DNA of 64,000 nt from Chloroflexota bacterium (lineage in GTDB: Bacteria; Chloroflexota; Dormibacteria; Dormibacterales; Dormibacteraceae): positions 1 to 64,000 of the forward strand of contig VBHJ01000011.1 of the NCBI GenBank assembly GCA_005887685.1, in the 5' to 3' direction. Position numbers and translations under genes: made by a program. The notes under the pieces were generated by a model, which made no database searches, was not told where the DNA came from, and was given only the letters and a program-made list of their open reading frames with translations. Shown here piece by piece: positions 43,781-53,770 of the stretch (position 1 is its first letter; each line of letters begins with the position of its first letter).

Positions 43781-44440
43781 ATGGCGGTCGCCGAGCCGGT
43801 CGCGATTCGGTCGCAAAGCGAGGAGGCATATCAGCGCATCCTCGAACGCATCGTCAGCCTGGAGATGGCGCCCGGCTCGGTGGTCAACGAGGCGCGGCTG
43901 CGCGAGGAGCTCAAGATCGGGCGGACGCCGATCCGGGAGGCCCTCCAGCGGCTGGCCCGGGAAAACCTGGTGCGTTCCATCCCCCACCGCGGCACCTTCG
44001 TCACGGACGTCAACATCACCGACCTCGCGCGGATCACCGAGGTGCGGGTCGTGCTCGAATCTCACGCGGCGCGGCTTGCGGCCGAGAAGCTCAGCGCCGC
44101 GGATCGGGACGCGATCAAAGAGCTCCTGGAGCTGGTCCGGCGGGGGTACATCACCGGTCAGCACGACCTCATGCATCTCGACCAGCGGATTCACCGCACC
44201 GTCTACCGGGCGGCGCGCAACCCGTTCCTCGAGGCGACACTGGAACGCTACTTCAACCTCAGCCTGCGCCTGTGGTACCTGGTGCTCGACCGCGAGGTGC
44301 GGCTCCGCGAGGCCGTGGGCGAGCACAGCGAGCTTCTCCAGGCGGTACTTGCCGGGGATGGAGACCGTGCCGAGGACATCATGCGGCGCCACATAACCGG
44401 GTTCGAGCACGAGATCCGCAAGGTGCTCGTGGAGAGGTAA
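43781..44440 (+). CDS. GntR-family regulator (FadR/FCD subgroup)
   Basis: The 219-residue protein has a winged HTH (about 10-75; SVVNEARLREELKIGRTPIREALQRLARENLV) and an FCD ligand domain (about 85-215) with metal-binding His residues in LDQRIHRTVYR and MRRHITGFEHEI. FCD regulators respond to organic acids or amine metabolites. ATG at 43781 is chosen because GGGG lies about 5 bases upstream; the ATG at 43772 has its AAGGG too close. It likely regulates the island genes on either side. Confidence 0.87.
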   Translation: MAVAEPVAIRSQSEEAYQRILERIVSLEMAPGSVVNEARLREELKIGRTPIREALQRLARENLVRSIPHRGTFVTDVNITDLARITEVRVVLESHAARLAAEKLSAADRDAIKELLELVRRGYITGQHDLMHLDQRIHRTVYRAARNPFLEATLERYFNLSLRLWYLVLDREVRLREAVGEHSELLQAVLAGDGDRAEDIMRRHITGFEHEIRKVLVER

Positions 44441-45376
44441 ATGCCGAAAGTCTTCTTCGCCACCGACCTGCATGGCTCTGAAGTCTGTTGGAAGAAATTC
44501 CTGAACGCGGCCAAGTTCTACGACGCCGACGTGCTGATCTGCGGCGGCGATATGACCGGCAAAGCGATAGTGCCCATCGTCTCGGAGAACGGCCACTACA
44601 CCGTCGCTCTCGGAGGAGAGCGCGAGGCGGTGACGGCCGACCAGGTCGGAGAGGTCGAGGCCAACATTCGGCGCAAGGGGTACTACCCCCTACGCATGAG
44701 CGTCGAGCGGCTGCATGAGCTGGACCAGGACCCGGCCAAACGCGCCGAGTGCTTTCAGGAGGTGATGCTCGAAGGCGTCGACCGCTGGATGAAGATGGCC
44801 GCCGAAAAGCTTCGCGGTTCAGGCATCCGGTGCTTTGTGTGCCCGGGCAATGACGACGAGATGGAGGTGGACGACGTCGTCCGGCGGTCAGAGCTGGTCG
44901 AGCTTGGCGAGGGCCGAATCGTGGACGTCGACGGTTTCTCGATGATCTCGACCGGCTGGTCCAACCCGACGCCCTGGAAGACGCACCGGGAAGACTCGGA
45001 GGAGGAGCTCGGCAAGCGCATCGAGTCGATGGCCTCACAGGTCTCCGATTCTTCGCATGCGATCTTCAACCTGCACTGCCCGCCATTTCGGTCTGGCCTG
45101 GACGAGGCGCCCGCCATCGACGCCGATCTCAAGCTGATGCACGGCGGCCGGGCGCTGCGGCCAGTCGGCTCGACGGCCGTGCGCGAGGCTATCGAGCGGC
45201 ATCAGCCGCTGCTTTCCCTGCACGGCCACATCCACGAGAGCAAGGGTGCGGTGAAGATCGGCAAGACGCTCTCGATCAACCCGGGAAGCGCCTACGAGGA
45301 AGGGATGCTCATGGGGGCGATCATCCAGCTCGACCCCAAGAAAGGGATCAAGAGCTATCAGCTGGTCAACGGATGA
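44441..45376 (+). CDS. Calcineurin-like metallophosphoesterase
   Basis: The 311-residue protein has the full metallophosphoesterase set: ATDLHG, CGGDMTG, PGNDD, FNLHCPP and LHGHIHES. Residues between the second and third blocks form an extra helical part (about 45-125). The substrate is not readable. The ATG at 44441 directly follows the GntR stop. Lying near a kinase gene in the same island, it might reverse or trim a phosphorylated intermediate. Confidence 0.82.
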   Translation: MPKVFFATDLHGSEVCWKKFLNAAKFYDADVLICGGDMTGKAIVPIVSENGHYTVALGGEREAVTADQVGEVEANIRRKGYYPLRMSVERLHELDQDPAKRAECFQEVMLEGVDRWMKMAAEKLRGSGIRCFVCPGNDDEMEVDDVVRRSELVELGEGRIVDVDGFSMISTGWSNPTPWKTHREDSEEELGKRIESMASQVSDSSHAIFNLHCPPFRSGLDEAPAIDADLKLMHGGRALRPVGSTAVREAIERHQPLLSLHGHIHESKGAVKIGKTLSINPGSAYEEGMLMGAIIQLDPKKGIKSYQLVNG

Positions 45377-45395
45377 AGAGGTAAGGAGGAAGCAC

Positions 45396-47057
45396 ATGGC
45401 TGACACGACGATGGGGACCGCGACGGGGACGAGGCCCGCGTTGTTCCTGCGCAACGCGACCGGGCTGGTCAAGGCCTGGTCGACGTTCGATGCCTTCATC
45501 TACTCGTTCTGGTCGATCAACCTGATCACGCTCGGCCTTTACGGAATGTCTTACGTCTATTGGGTGCCCGACGGACAGCTGCTCGCCGCGATCGTCATCT
45601 TTGGGGTGCTCACGACGTTCCTCGTGATCACCTACGCGATGCTGGTGAGCGTCATGCCCCGAACGGGCGGTGACTACGCCTGGCAGAGCCGGGTGCTGGG
45701 CGGCGGACTCGGGTTCGTCCTCTCGATCACCGGCTGGTGGTTCACCCTGTTCCTCTGGGCGCCCATCTACGCCAACATCCTGAACGTCCAGTTCTTCCTT
45801 CCCCTTGCTTACACGCTCAAATGGGCGGGTGTCTCCACGTTCTTCACGAGCCAAACCGGCCTCTTCGTCAGCTGCCTGATCGTGCTCGCGTTCGTAAGCA
45901 TCGTGGTCACGCTGGGCATGGAGACCTATGCACGGATCCAGAAGATCTGCTTCTGGATCGGCCTTGTCGGACTGGTGGTCGTTTGTGGCCTATTGCTCTT
46001 CGCAAGCCAGAGCGATTTCCAGAACGCGTTCAATCGCGAGGCCGCTTCACTGTTCGGCGCCAGCGGAAACGCCTACCAATCGACGATCGACCTCGGCACC
46101 AAAGCTGGCTACACGCAGCACAACTTCGGCGCCTTCAGCCTCGGCCCGGTCTTCCTGCTGATGCCTTTCCTTGCTTTCTACCTGCTCTGGCCCAACTGGG
46201 GCGCGACCCTGTACGGCGAGGTCCGGGGGGCCAAGGACATACGCAAGCCCTTCTGGAGCATGTTCTGGGGCCTCTGGGTCACCATCGGCCTTGTCGGGCT
46301 GGTGATGATCCTCATCGTCAAGACCATGGGCTGGCAGTTTTACAACTCTGCCAATGCCGCCTACTACAACTACGCGCTCTACGGAGGCGACGCGACCCCG
46401 GTCACGACATGGCCTTACCCGGTGATGTTCGCGGGCTGGTTGGTGGACAACCATCTGTTCCAGGCCCTGCTCATCATCGTGATGGGGCTCTGGTTCTTCG
46501 GTTGGGCCGGCACGCTGTTCCTCTCCTCGACGCGGGTGATCTTTGCGGCTGCATTCGACCGGGTTCTCCCTGCGTGGGCGGCCAACATCTCGGCGAAGCG
46601 GCGCGTGCCCTACGGCTCGCTGGTGCTCATGATCGTGCCGTCGATCGTGATCAGCGCCGTCTACTCCTACGTCCCCAAGTTCCAGAGCGTGTTCCTGGAC
46701 GCCACGGCCGTTCTTGCTTTGACGTTCCTGGCGACCGTGGTCGCGGCGATCATCCTGCCCTGGCGACGCAAGGACCTCTACGACGCCTCACCTATAGCCA
46801 ACTACAAAGTCGCCGGCGTGCCGACGATCACCGTGGTTGCAGTGATCACAGCGATATTCCTGGTGTTCATGCTCTATGAGTGGTCTTTCAACAGCAGCAA
46901 CCTCTACGGGACGTCGTTCCAAGCGACCCTGAACTCCGTTTACTACTTCCTGGCGACTTACGTGGTCGCGATCGCCATCTACGTCGCCGCGCGTATCGTG
47001 CGCAGCCGGCAGGGCATCGACCTGCGACGGATCCACCACGAAATCCCTGTTGAGTAG
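45396..47057 (+). CDS. APC-superfamily amino acid/amine permease
   Basis: The 553-residue protein has about 12 membrane helices. Helix 1 (FDAFIYSFWSINLITLGLYG) and the RTGGDYAWQSRVLGGG loop match the amino acid-polyamine-organocation superfamily. AAGGAGGA lies 5 bases before the ATG. It probably imports the amine or amino alcohol used by the island. A strong terminator follows 10 bases after the stop. Confidence 0.87.
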   Translation: MADTTMGTATGTRPALFLRNATGLVKAWSTFDAFIYSFWSINLITLGLYGMSYVYWVPDGQLLAAIVIFGVLTTFLVITYAMLVSVMPRTGGDYAWQSRVLGGGLGFVLSITGWWFTLFLWAPIYANILNVQFFLPLAYTLKWAGVSTFFTSQTGLFVSCLIVLAFVSIVVTLGMETYARIQKICFWIGLVGLVVVCGLLLFASQSDFQNAFNREAASLFGASGNAYQSTIDLGTKAGYTQHNFGAFSLGPVFLLMPFLAFYLLWPNWGATLYGEVRGAKDIRKPFWSMFWGLWVTIGLVGLVMILIVKTMGWQFYNSANAAYYNYALYGGDATPVTTWPYPVMFAGWLVDNHLFQALLIIVMGLWFFGWAGTLFLSSTRVIFAAAFDRVLPAWAANISAKRRVPYGSLVLMIVPSIVISAVYSYVPKFQSVFLDATAVLALTFLATVVAAIILPWRRKDLYDASPIANYKVAGVPTITVVAVITAIFLVFMLYEWSFNSSNLYGTSFQATLNSVYYFLATYVVAIAIYVAARIVRSRQGIDLRRIHHEIPVE

Positions 47058-47066
47058 CATTGCAAT

Positions 47067-47098
47067 GGCCGCCGGGCGTAAGCCCGGCGGTCTTTTTT
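47067..47098 (+). terminator. Intrinsic terminator after the permease gene
   Basis: An 11-base stem (GGCCGCCGGGC with GCCCGGCGGTC, one G-U) and 4-base loop GTAA are followed by TTTTTT (47093-47098). The next gene's ATG is only 5 bases after the T-tract. Confidence 0.85.
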
Positions 47099-47103
47099 AG
47101 CCC

Positions 47104-48297
47104 ATGCTGGAACACACCCTCCGCACCTACCAGAGCCCGACCCGCCTCGTCCAGCGCCTCGGCGCCATCCAGGAGCTGGGCAGCGAGGCGAGTCAGCTCG
47201 GCATGCGGCGGCCGCTTCTGGTCACCGACGCCGGCGTGAAGGCGGCGGGCCTGCTGGACGTCGCCCTGGAATCCCTGCGCCGGTCGGACGTGGAGCCCGT
47301 GGTCTTCGACAAGGTCCGCGCCAATCCGGGTGTCGAGCTGGTCGACGCGGGCGCCGCCGAGTACCGCTCCCAGGGCTGCGACGGACTCGTCGCCATCGGC
47401 GGCGGGAGCTCGATGGACACGGCCAAGGGAATCGGCGTGGTCGCCGTGCACGACGGCAGCATCGTCGAGTACGAGTGGGGCCATAGCCCCATCAGCTCGC
47501 GCATCCCGCCGATGATCGCGGTACCCACCACGGCCGGGACCGGGAGCGAGGTCACCTTATGGGCGGTCATCACCGACCCGAAGCGAAAGATCAAGTTCAA
47601 CGTCGGCGGAACTCCGAACATCGCGTCGTGGGTCGCGGTGATCGACCCGGAGCTCACCGTGAAGCTGCCACCGGCGGTCACCGCGGGCACCGGCATGGAC
47701 GCACTCGCCCACGCGGTCGAGTGCTACACGATGTCCTATCACCAGCCGTTCACCGACGCCGTGGCGCTGCTGGCCATGGAGTACGTCGCGCGCTACCTAC
47801 GAGTCGCCTTTTCCCAGGCGAACAACCTAGAGGCGCGATATCACATGAGCGCGGCGGCCATGCTCGCCGGCCTCGCGTACGGCACGGACTCGGCCGGCGC
47901 CGCGCACGCGATGAGCCAGACCGCCGGCGGCGTGCACGACGCTCCACATGGTGCGCTGACCGCGCGCCTGCTCGGCCCGGTCATGGAATACAACTACTCC
48001 GGAGAGCCGGAGCGCTTCGCTCGAATGGCCGCTGCCTTCGGGCTCGACACGACTCACGCCTCGATGTGGGAGGCGGCCGAGATGGCGGTCGAGTTCGTCC
48101 ACCAGCTGACTGTTGACGTCGAGATCCCCGGGTTGCCGGAGCTCGGCTTCGACCAGGACGAGATCCCGATGCTCGCGGACAAGGCGTTCGCCGATCCGCA
48201 GACGATCGGCAACCCGCGTGATGTCGACGCCGCGGCGTATCGAAAGATCTACCAGCGTGCCTTCGACCTCGGAAACCACACCAATGGAGCCGGCTAG
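47104..48297 (+). CDS. Iron-containing (type III) alcohol dehydrogenase
   Basis: The 397-residue Fe-ADH has the NAD(P) motif GGGSSMDTAKG (99-109) and metal ligands Asp199, His203, His268 and His282 (GMDALAHAVECY; HAMSQTAGGVHDAPHG). Type III ADHs oxidise alcohols such as 1,3-propanediol, ethanol or, for B. subtilis GbsB, choline. The aldehyde dehydrogenase gene follows with no gap, making a GbsB/GbsA-like choline-oxidising pair conceivable. No Shine-Dalgarno fits between the terminator and the ATG. Confidence 0.9.
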   Translation: MLEHTLRTYQSPTRLVQRLGAIQELGSEASQLGMRRPLLVTDAGVKAAGLLDVALESLRRSDVEPVVFDKVRANPGVELVDAGAAEYRSQGCDGLVAIGGGSSMDTAKGIGVVAVHDGSIVEYEWGHSPISSRIPPMIAVPTTAGTGSEVTLWAVITDPKRKIKFNVGGTPNIASWVAVIDPELTVKLPPAVTAGTGMDALAHAVECYTMSYHQPFTDAVALLAMEYVARYLRVAFSQANNLEARYHMSAAAMLAGLAYGTDSAGAAHAMSQTAGGVHDAPHGALTARLLGPVMEYNYSGEPERFARMAAAFGLDTTHASMWEAAEMAVEFVHQLTVDVEIPGLPELGFDQDEIPMLADKAFADPQTIGNPRDVDAAAYRKIYQRAFDLGNHTNGAG

Positions 48298-49764
48298 ATG
48301 ACCATCGACGTCGCCAAATCCGTAAAGAAGATGTTCGTCGACGGAAAGTGGGTCGAATCGGAGAGTGGTCAATTCTTCGACGCGGACAGCCCGGCGACCG
48401 GCGAGGTCATCGCCCAGGTACCGAAGGGCACGCGAGCTGACGCGCAGCGCGCGGTCGAGGCGGCGCACAAAGCGCGCGGCGCGATGGCGAACCTCAAGGG
48501 ATTCGAGCGCTCGCGACGCCTGCACAGGATCGCCGAAGCGATCGAGAAGCGGAGCGACGAGCTCGGTCGACTGCTCACGCTCGACCAGGGCAAGCCGCTC
48601 AAGGCCGAGGCGATGGGCGAGGTGGCGGAGGCGGTCGAATACTTCCGCATCGCGGCCGAAGACCTGAAGCGCCTCGAGGGCCGCGTGCTCCCGAGTGCGA
48701 GCCCGTCCAAGCTGGTGCTTGCGCGCCACTACCCGCGCGGCGTCTACGGGATCATCACGCCCTGGAACTGGCCGCTCACGATGGCCGCGGAGCTGATCGC
48801 CCCGGCCCTCGCCGCCGGCAACACGGTCGTCTGGACCCCGGCCTCGTCGACGAGCGTGATCTCGGTCGCGCTGATGGAGTGCATCGCCGAAGGTGACTTC
48901 CCCCCTGGTGTCGTGAACCTGGTCACGGGTCCCGGCGCCGAGGTCGGCGACGAGGTCGCGGGGCACCCGCTGACCGATGGAGTCGGCTTTGTCGGCTCGA
49001 CCGAGACCGGGGCGTCGGTCGCCAAGCGCGCCGCAGGGAAGCACGTGATGCTCGAGCTCGGAGGCAACGGTCCACAGGTCGTGTTCGCGGACGCGGATAT
49101 CGGCCGGGCCGTGGAAGGCGCCATCGTCGGCTGCTACCTGTGCGCCGGACAGAGCTGCACCGCAGGCGAGCGCATCCTCGTCCAGGAGCCGATCCGCGAC
49201 GAGTTCGTGGCCCGCCTCGCCGACGCGGCGAAGGCGCTGCGCCTGGGCGATCCCTTCGACGAGGCCACGACGCTGGGCCCGCTCAACAACGAAGGCGTCG
49301 CGACCAAGATGGACGAGCACGTCGCGGACGCGGTGAAACGCGGAGCCAAGCTCGTCCTCGGCGGCGAGCGGGCCAAGGGTTTCCCGACACGCCTCTACTA
49401 CCACGCCACGATCCTCGACGGCGTCGAGCCGGACATGCGCGTGAGCCGCGAGGAGACGTTCGGTCCCATCGCGCCGATCATCAAGTTCCGCGACGAGAAG
49501 CAGGCGCTGGAGCTCGCCAACGACTCGCCCTATGGGCTGCTCGGCGCCGTCTACACCAAAGACCTTTCCCGCGCGCTGCGTTTCGCCGATGCGCTGGAGA
49601 CGGGGTGGGTGAACATCAACGAGTCGACGAACTACTGGGAGGCCCATCTCCCCTTCGGCGGCCGCGCCGGCAAGAAGAGCGGGATCGGACGGGTCGGGGG
49701 GCGCTTCGCCCTGGAGCAGATGACGGACCTCAAGACGATCGTGATCGAGATCTCGCCCGAGTGA
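48298..49764 (+). CDS. NAD(P)-dependent aldehyde dehydrogenase
   Basis: The 488-residue ALDH has ITPWNWPL, catalytic Glu253 (LELGGNGP) and Cys287 (AGQSCTAGER). It oxidises an aldehyde to its acid in the cytoplasm. Betaine aldehyde and succinate semialdehyde dehydrogenases both look like this; context with Fe-ADH and amine dehydrogenases favours an amino-aldehyde. It abuts the ADH gene and its stop overlaps the next start (GTGA). Confidence 0.92.
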   Translation: MTIDVAKSVKKMFVDGKWVESESGQFFDADSPATGEVIAQVPKGTRADAQRAVEAAHKARGAMANLKGFERSRRLHRIAEAIEKRSDELGRLLTLDQGKPLKAEAMGEVAEAVEYFRIAAEDLKRLEGRVLPSASPSKLVLARHYPRGVYGIITPWNWPLTMAAELIAPALAAGNTVVWTPASSTSVISVALMECIAEGDFPPGVVNLVTGPGAEVGDEVAGHPLTDGVGFVGSTETGASVAKRAAGKHVMLELGGNGPQVVFADADIGRAVEGAIVGCYLCAGQSCTAGERILVQEPIRDEFVARLADAAKALRLGDPFDEATTLGPLNNEGVATKMDEHVADAVKRGAKLVLGGERAKGFPTRLYYHATILDGVEPDMRVSREETFGPIAPIIKFRDEKQALELANDSPYGLLGAVYTKDLSRALRFADALETGWVNINESTNYWEAHLPFGGRAGKKSGIGRVGGRFALEQMTDLKTIVIEISPE

Positions 49765-50528
49765 CGTCCAACGGCCTGCCGCTGGAAGACACCATCTCCG
49801 AAGCAGAACGTGTCGCCGGCGTAGCCAGGGCGCAGACGGTCGGAGTCAAGCTGCTTGGGGGCGCGGGCATCCATCTGCACTCTCCCAGCGCTCACCACCC
49901 GCCACTCCGGCGGAAGTACGGCGACCTCGACTACGTGATCTCGGCCAAGGACCGCAAAGCGGCGTTGGCCTTCTTTCCCTCTCTTGGTTACGAGGCAAAT
50001 GAGCGGTTCAACCTCATGCAGGGCGACCGGAGGCTTTACTTCTTCGACGGCAACAACGGCAAGCAGGTCGACGTCTTCATCGACGTGATCCGCATGTCGC
50101 ACGTCATCGATCTCCGCGGGCGTCTCGCCCACAACGGGCCCTGCGCCAGTCCCTCAGACCTGCTGCTCAGCAAGCTGCAGATCTACGAGGTGAATCGCAA
50201 GGACCTGGTCGACCTCACGGCCCTCGTCCTCGATCATCCGATCGCGACCGGCGACGATGAGGCGATCGATGCCGCGTACGTCGCGCGGCTCGCCTGCGCC
50301 GATTGGGGCCTCTGCCGGACGCTGGAGATCAACGTCGCGAAGCTTCGCCACACCGTGGATGAGCTGGACGTCGACCGTGACCTGGTCCGCTCGCGGCTCG
50401 ACGAGCTGTGGAGCGCGGTCGAGGCGCAGCCGAAGCCCCTCAAGTGGAGGATGCGCGCGCAGGTCGGGGACCGCGTGCGGTGGTATGAGCTGCCGGAGGA
50501 AGTCCGCTCGCCCTATCAACCCGAGTGA
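49761..50528 (+). CDS. Nucleotidyltransferase-like protein of unknown role
   Basis: The 255-residue protein has an N-terminal pattern VKLLGGAGIHLHSP...RRKYGDLDYVIS followed by KQVDVFIDVI. This resembles the Gly-Gly, DxD and third Asp of the minimal nucleotidyltransferase (AbiEii/MNT) superfamily. The C-terminal half is helical with WYELPEEVRSPYQ at the end. Function is unknown. It is translationally coupled to the ALDH gene (GTGA) and 4 bases precede the next GTG, so it is a fixed part of the operon rather than an insertion. Confidence 0.6.
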   Translation: MTSNGLPLEDTISEAERVAGVARAQTVGVKLLGGAGIHLHSPSAHHPPLRRKYGDLDYVISAKDRKAALAFFPSLGYEANERFNLMQGDRRLYFFDGNNGKQVDVFIDVIRMSHVIDLRGRLAHNGPCASPSDLLLSKLQIYEVNRKDLVDLTALVLDHPIATGDDEAIDAAYVARLACADWGLCRTLEINVAKLRHTVDELDVDRDLVRSRLDELWSAVEAQPKPLKWRMRAQVGDRVRWYELPEEVRSPYQPE

Positions 50529-50532
50529 GGCC

Positions 50533-53009
50533 GTGACCAACGGACTGCCTACCCACGCGCGGTGCGTCGTCATCGGCTGCGGGATCGTCGGCAACAGCCT
50601 CGCCTACCATCTGACGCAGCTGGGCTGGCAAGACGTCGTCCTGCTCGACAAAGGACCGCTGCCCAACCCTGGCGGATCGACCGGCCACGCCTCGAACTTC
50701 ATCTACCTGGTCGACCACTCGAAGGAGATGACCGCGCTGACGGTCGAGAGCGTCCGCCAGTACAGGGACATGGGAGTGTTCATCCAGTCAGGGGGCATCG
50801 AGGTCGCGCGCACGAAGGAGCGGATGCAGGAGCTGACCCGTCGCATGGCCTCCGCCGAGTCGTGGGGGATCGAACCTGTGTCCCTGCTCAGCCCCGGCGA
50901 TGTCAAGGAGTTCGTGCCGTACATCAACGAGTCCGTCATCCTGGGCGGCTTCTACACGCCCGGCGTGGGAGTGGTCGACTCACTCCGAGCGGGGACCCTG
51001 ATGCGCGAGAAGGCTCAGGCGGACGGTGCCCTGCACGTGGCGCCCAAGACCGAGGTGATCGGAATCGACGTCGAGGACGGCCGCGTCCGGCGCGTCCGCA
51101 CCACGCAGGGTGACATCGAGGCCGAGACCGTGGCCATCACATGTGGGGTGTGGAGCCCGCGCCTCGCTCGCATGGCTGGCACACGCATCCCGCTCACCCC
51201 CGCCGTGCACCAGATGATCGACATCGGGCCGGTGCCGCGGTTCCGAGGAGCGAGGTCCGACATCGAGCATCCCATCGTGCGTGACATGGACACCAACATG
51301 TACGAACGTCAGGCCGGCGGCGACCTCGAGATCGGCTCCTACGCCCATCGCCCGATCCTCTACGACCCTGAAGACCTGCCACCCGTCGAGCAGGCAGCCC
51401 TCTCCCCGACCGAGTTCCCGTTCACGCAGGCGGACTTCGAGGAGCAGATGCAGCATGCGCTCGAGCTGATGCCCGAGATCGTCGGCGACGAGACCGTGGG
51501 CGTGAAGTACGCCATCAACGGCATCCTGTCGCTCACGCCCGACGGCATGCCGGTGCTTGGCGAATCGCCGGACGTCAAGGGCCTGTGGTCTGCAGCCGCG
51601 GTGTGGGTGAAGGAAGGGCCTGGCACAGGGAAGGCCCTCGCCGAGTGGATGGTGCACGGCGAGTCGGAGACGGACCTTCACTCATCGGACATCGCCCGCT
51701 TCCATGAACATCAAAAGACACGCGCGCACGTGCGCGCGCGAGCGGCCGAAGGCTTCAACAAGACGTACGGCATCGTCCATCCGAGCGAGCAGTGGGCGTC
51801 CAACCGCAACATCCGCCTCGCGCCGTTCCACCTGCGTGAGCGCGAGCTGGGGGCGGTCTTCTTCGAGGCGGCCGGGTGGGAGCGTCCCCAGTGGTACGAG
51901 TCCAATGCGTCGCTGATCGATGAGTTCGGTGACCGCGTCAATCGCCGCACCGCCGAGTGGGAGTCGCGGTGGTGGTCGCCGATCATCAACGCCGAGCACC
52001 TGGCGATGCGCGAACGCGCGGGCCTGTTCGACCTCTCCGCCTTCACGATCTTCGACATCCGCGGACCCGGAGCGCTGGCGTCAGTGCAGCGCGCCGCCCT
52101 GCGCCAGATGGACGTCCCGGTGGGCCGCGTCGTCTACACGCCGATCCTGAGCCCGGAGGGCGGATTCAAATCGGACCTCACGATCATGCGCCTGGGCGAC
52201 GAGCACTTCCGCGTCGTCACGGGCGGCTCGCCGCCGGCGCGCAGGTGGCCGACCTGACGACTGGGATGACGACTGTCGGGCTGTGGGGGCCGCGGTCGCG
52301 CGATATCCTGGCTGGCGCGACGTCGGACGATGTGTCCAACGAAGGGTTCAGGTTCGGCACGTGCCGCACGATCGAGATCGGGACCCAGCGCGTGCTTGCC
52401 TCGCGCATCTCCTACGTCGGCGACCTGGGCTGGGAGCTGTACGTGCCGATGGAGCAGGGGCTCAAGCTCTGGGACACGCTGTGGGAGGCAGGCGGGCCGC
52501 ACGGTCTCGTCGCCTGTGGCATCGGCGTGTATGGCACCACCGGGCGCCTCGAGAAGAGCTACCGCGCGCACGGCAACGAGCTCGAGACCGAGTACAACGT
52601 CGTCGAGGCCGGCATGGCCGCGCCGCGGGTGAAGGAGGAAGACTTCACCGGCAAGGCGGCGCACCTCCGGCATCGCGAGGAAGACCCCGCGGCGATCCTC
52701 TGCACTCTCACGGTCGACGATCACCGCTCCAAGAGCGGAGAGAAGCGCTACATGCTCGGCCGCGAGCCGATCCTCAAACGAGATGGAAAGCGGATCGTCG
52801 ACCGGCGCGGACGCGGGTCGTACGTGACCAGCGCCGGCGCGGGGCCTTCGGTCGGCAAGCACATCCTGATGGCGTACCTCACTCCCGAGGAGGCGGTGAT
52901 CGGCAACCAGCTGCTCGTCGGGTACATGGGCGAGCGCTATCCGGTCACTGTCGCAGTGGCCGGCGCCACCCCGCTGTTCGATCCCGAGAACGCACGAATT
53001 CGGGCGTGA
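50533..53009 (+). pseudogene. FAD/GcvT-type dimethylglycine/sarcosine dehydrogenase-like gene, frameshifted in GcvT
   Basis: From GTG 50533 the frame encodes the FAD domain (VVIGCGIVGNSLAYHLTQLG; His in GSTGHASNF) and the first GcvT part up to EHFRVVTGGS, then runs into a TGA at 52257. Homology resumes at about 52239 in another frame (AQVADLTTGMTTVGLWGPRSRDIL) and continues to the stop at 53009. Against the paralogue at 40366, about 15-20 residues are missing at the junction, so a deletion not divisible by three occurred near 52225-52238. Family proteins demethylate N-methylglycines with THF as methylene acceptor and ETF as electron acceptor. Confidence 0.8.
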
Positions 53010-53770
53010 GGGTTCTCGCCTGCATCAAGCGGGTCCCGATCACCGGTGGCCGAATCGTGCTCACCGAGGACGCGCGCGCCATCAACACACAGCACCTGGG
53101 CTTCACGATGAGTCCGCACGAAGAATGCGGTGTCGAGGAGGCGGCTCGCCTGATCGAGGCGCACAAAGGCGATTCGGTCGTGCTGACGCTGGGTCCACCG
53201 GAGGCGGTGGAACAGCTCCGCGACGCGATGGCGCTGGGTATCGATCGCGCCATCCACCTGCAGACCGATGGCCAGGAGTGGGACGCGGAGGCAACAGCGT
53301 CCGCGCTGACCGACGCGATTCGGGCCGATGAGGGGCCGAGCGGGCGCTTTGACATCGTCTTCTTCGGCAACGAGTCCGCCGACTCGGGCGGCTTCCAGGT
53401 CGGCGCGCGCGTTGCACACGCGTTGGGGCGCCCGCTGGTCACCGGCCTGAAGAAGGTGACGGTCGAAGGTGCCTCGGTCCGCTGCGAGCAAGAGGTCGAA
53501 GGAGGACGCGACGTGTACGTCGTCCCGCTGCCGGCGGTGCTGACGGTCAAGGAGGGGCTGAACCTGCCGCGATACCCATCTGTGCCGGGTCGCATGCGCG
53601 CGCGCAGCAAGCCGGTCGCGGTCAGCACCCCCGCCCGCCCGGCGCCTCGCCTCGAGCTGGTGCGGCTGGCGGTGCCGGCGGGCCAGGGGCGGCGCGCGGA
53701 GTCGCTGGGAGCCGGCGCGGCCGCGGCCCCAGCGGTGGTCGAGATGCTGCAGAAGGCCGGCGTTTTGTGA
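53006..53770 (+). CDS. etfB: Electron transfer flavoprotein subunit beta
   Basis: The 254-residue protein fits EtfB: VRVLACIKRVPI at the N-terminus, MSPHEECGVEEAARL, FFGNESADSGGFQVGARVA and VPLPAVLTVKEGLNLPRYPS, the conserved AMP-site region. With EtfA it accepts electrons from flavin dehydrogenases. The GTG at 53006 overlaps the stop of the amine dehydrogenase gene (GTGA), which argues that this enzyme is its electron donor. Confidence 0.93.
   Translation: MRVLACIKRVPITGGRIVLTEDARAINTQHLGFTMSPHEECGVEEAARLIEAHKGDSVVLTLGPPEAVEQLRDAMALGIDRAIHLQTDGQEWDAEATASALTDAIRADEGPSGRFDIVFFGNESADSGGFQVGARVAHALGRPLVTGLKKVTVEGASVRCEQEVEGGRDVYVVPLPAVLTVKEGLNLPRYPSVPGRMRARSKPVAVSTPARPAPRLELVRLAVPAGQGRRAESLGAGAAAAPAVVEMLQKAGVL

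Noticed and set aside
47827..49647. 606-codon open frame on the minus strand
   Set aside because: Antisense of the alcohol and aldehyde dehydrogenases, which have complete catalytic motifs on the plus strand.
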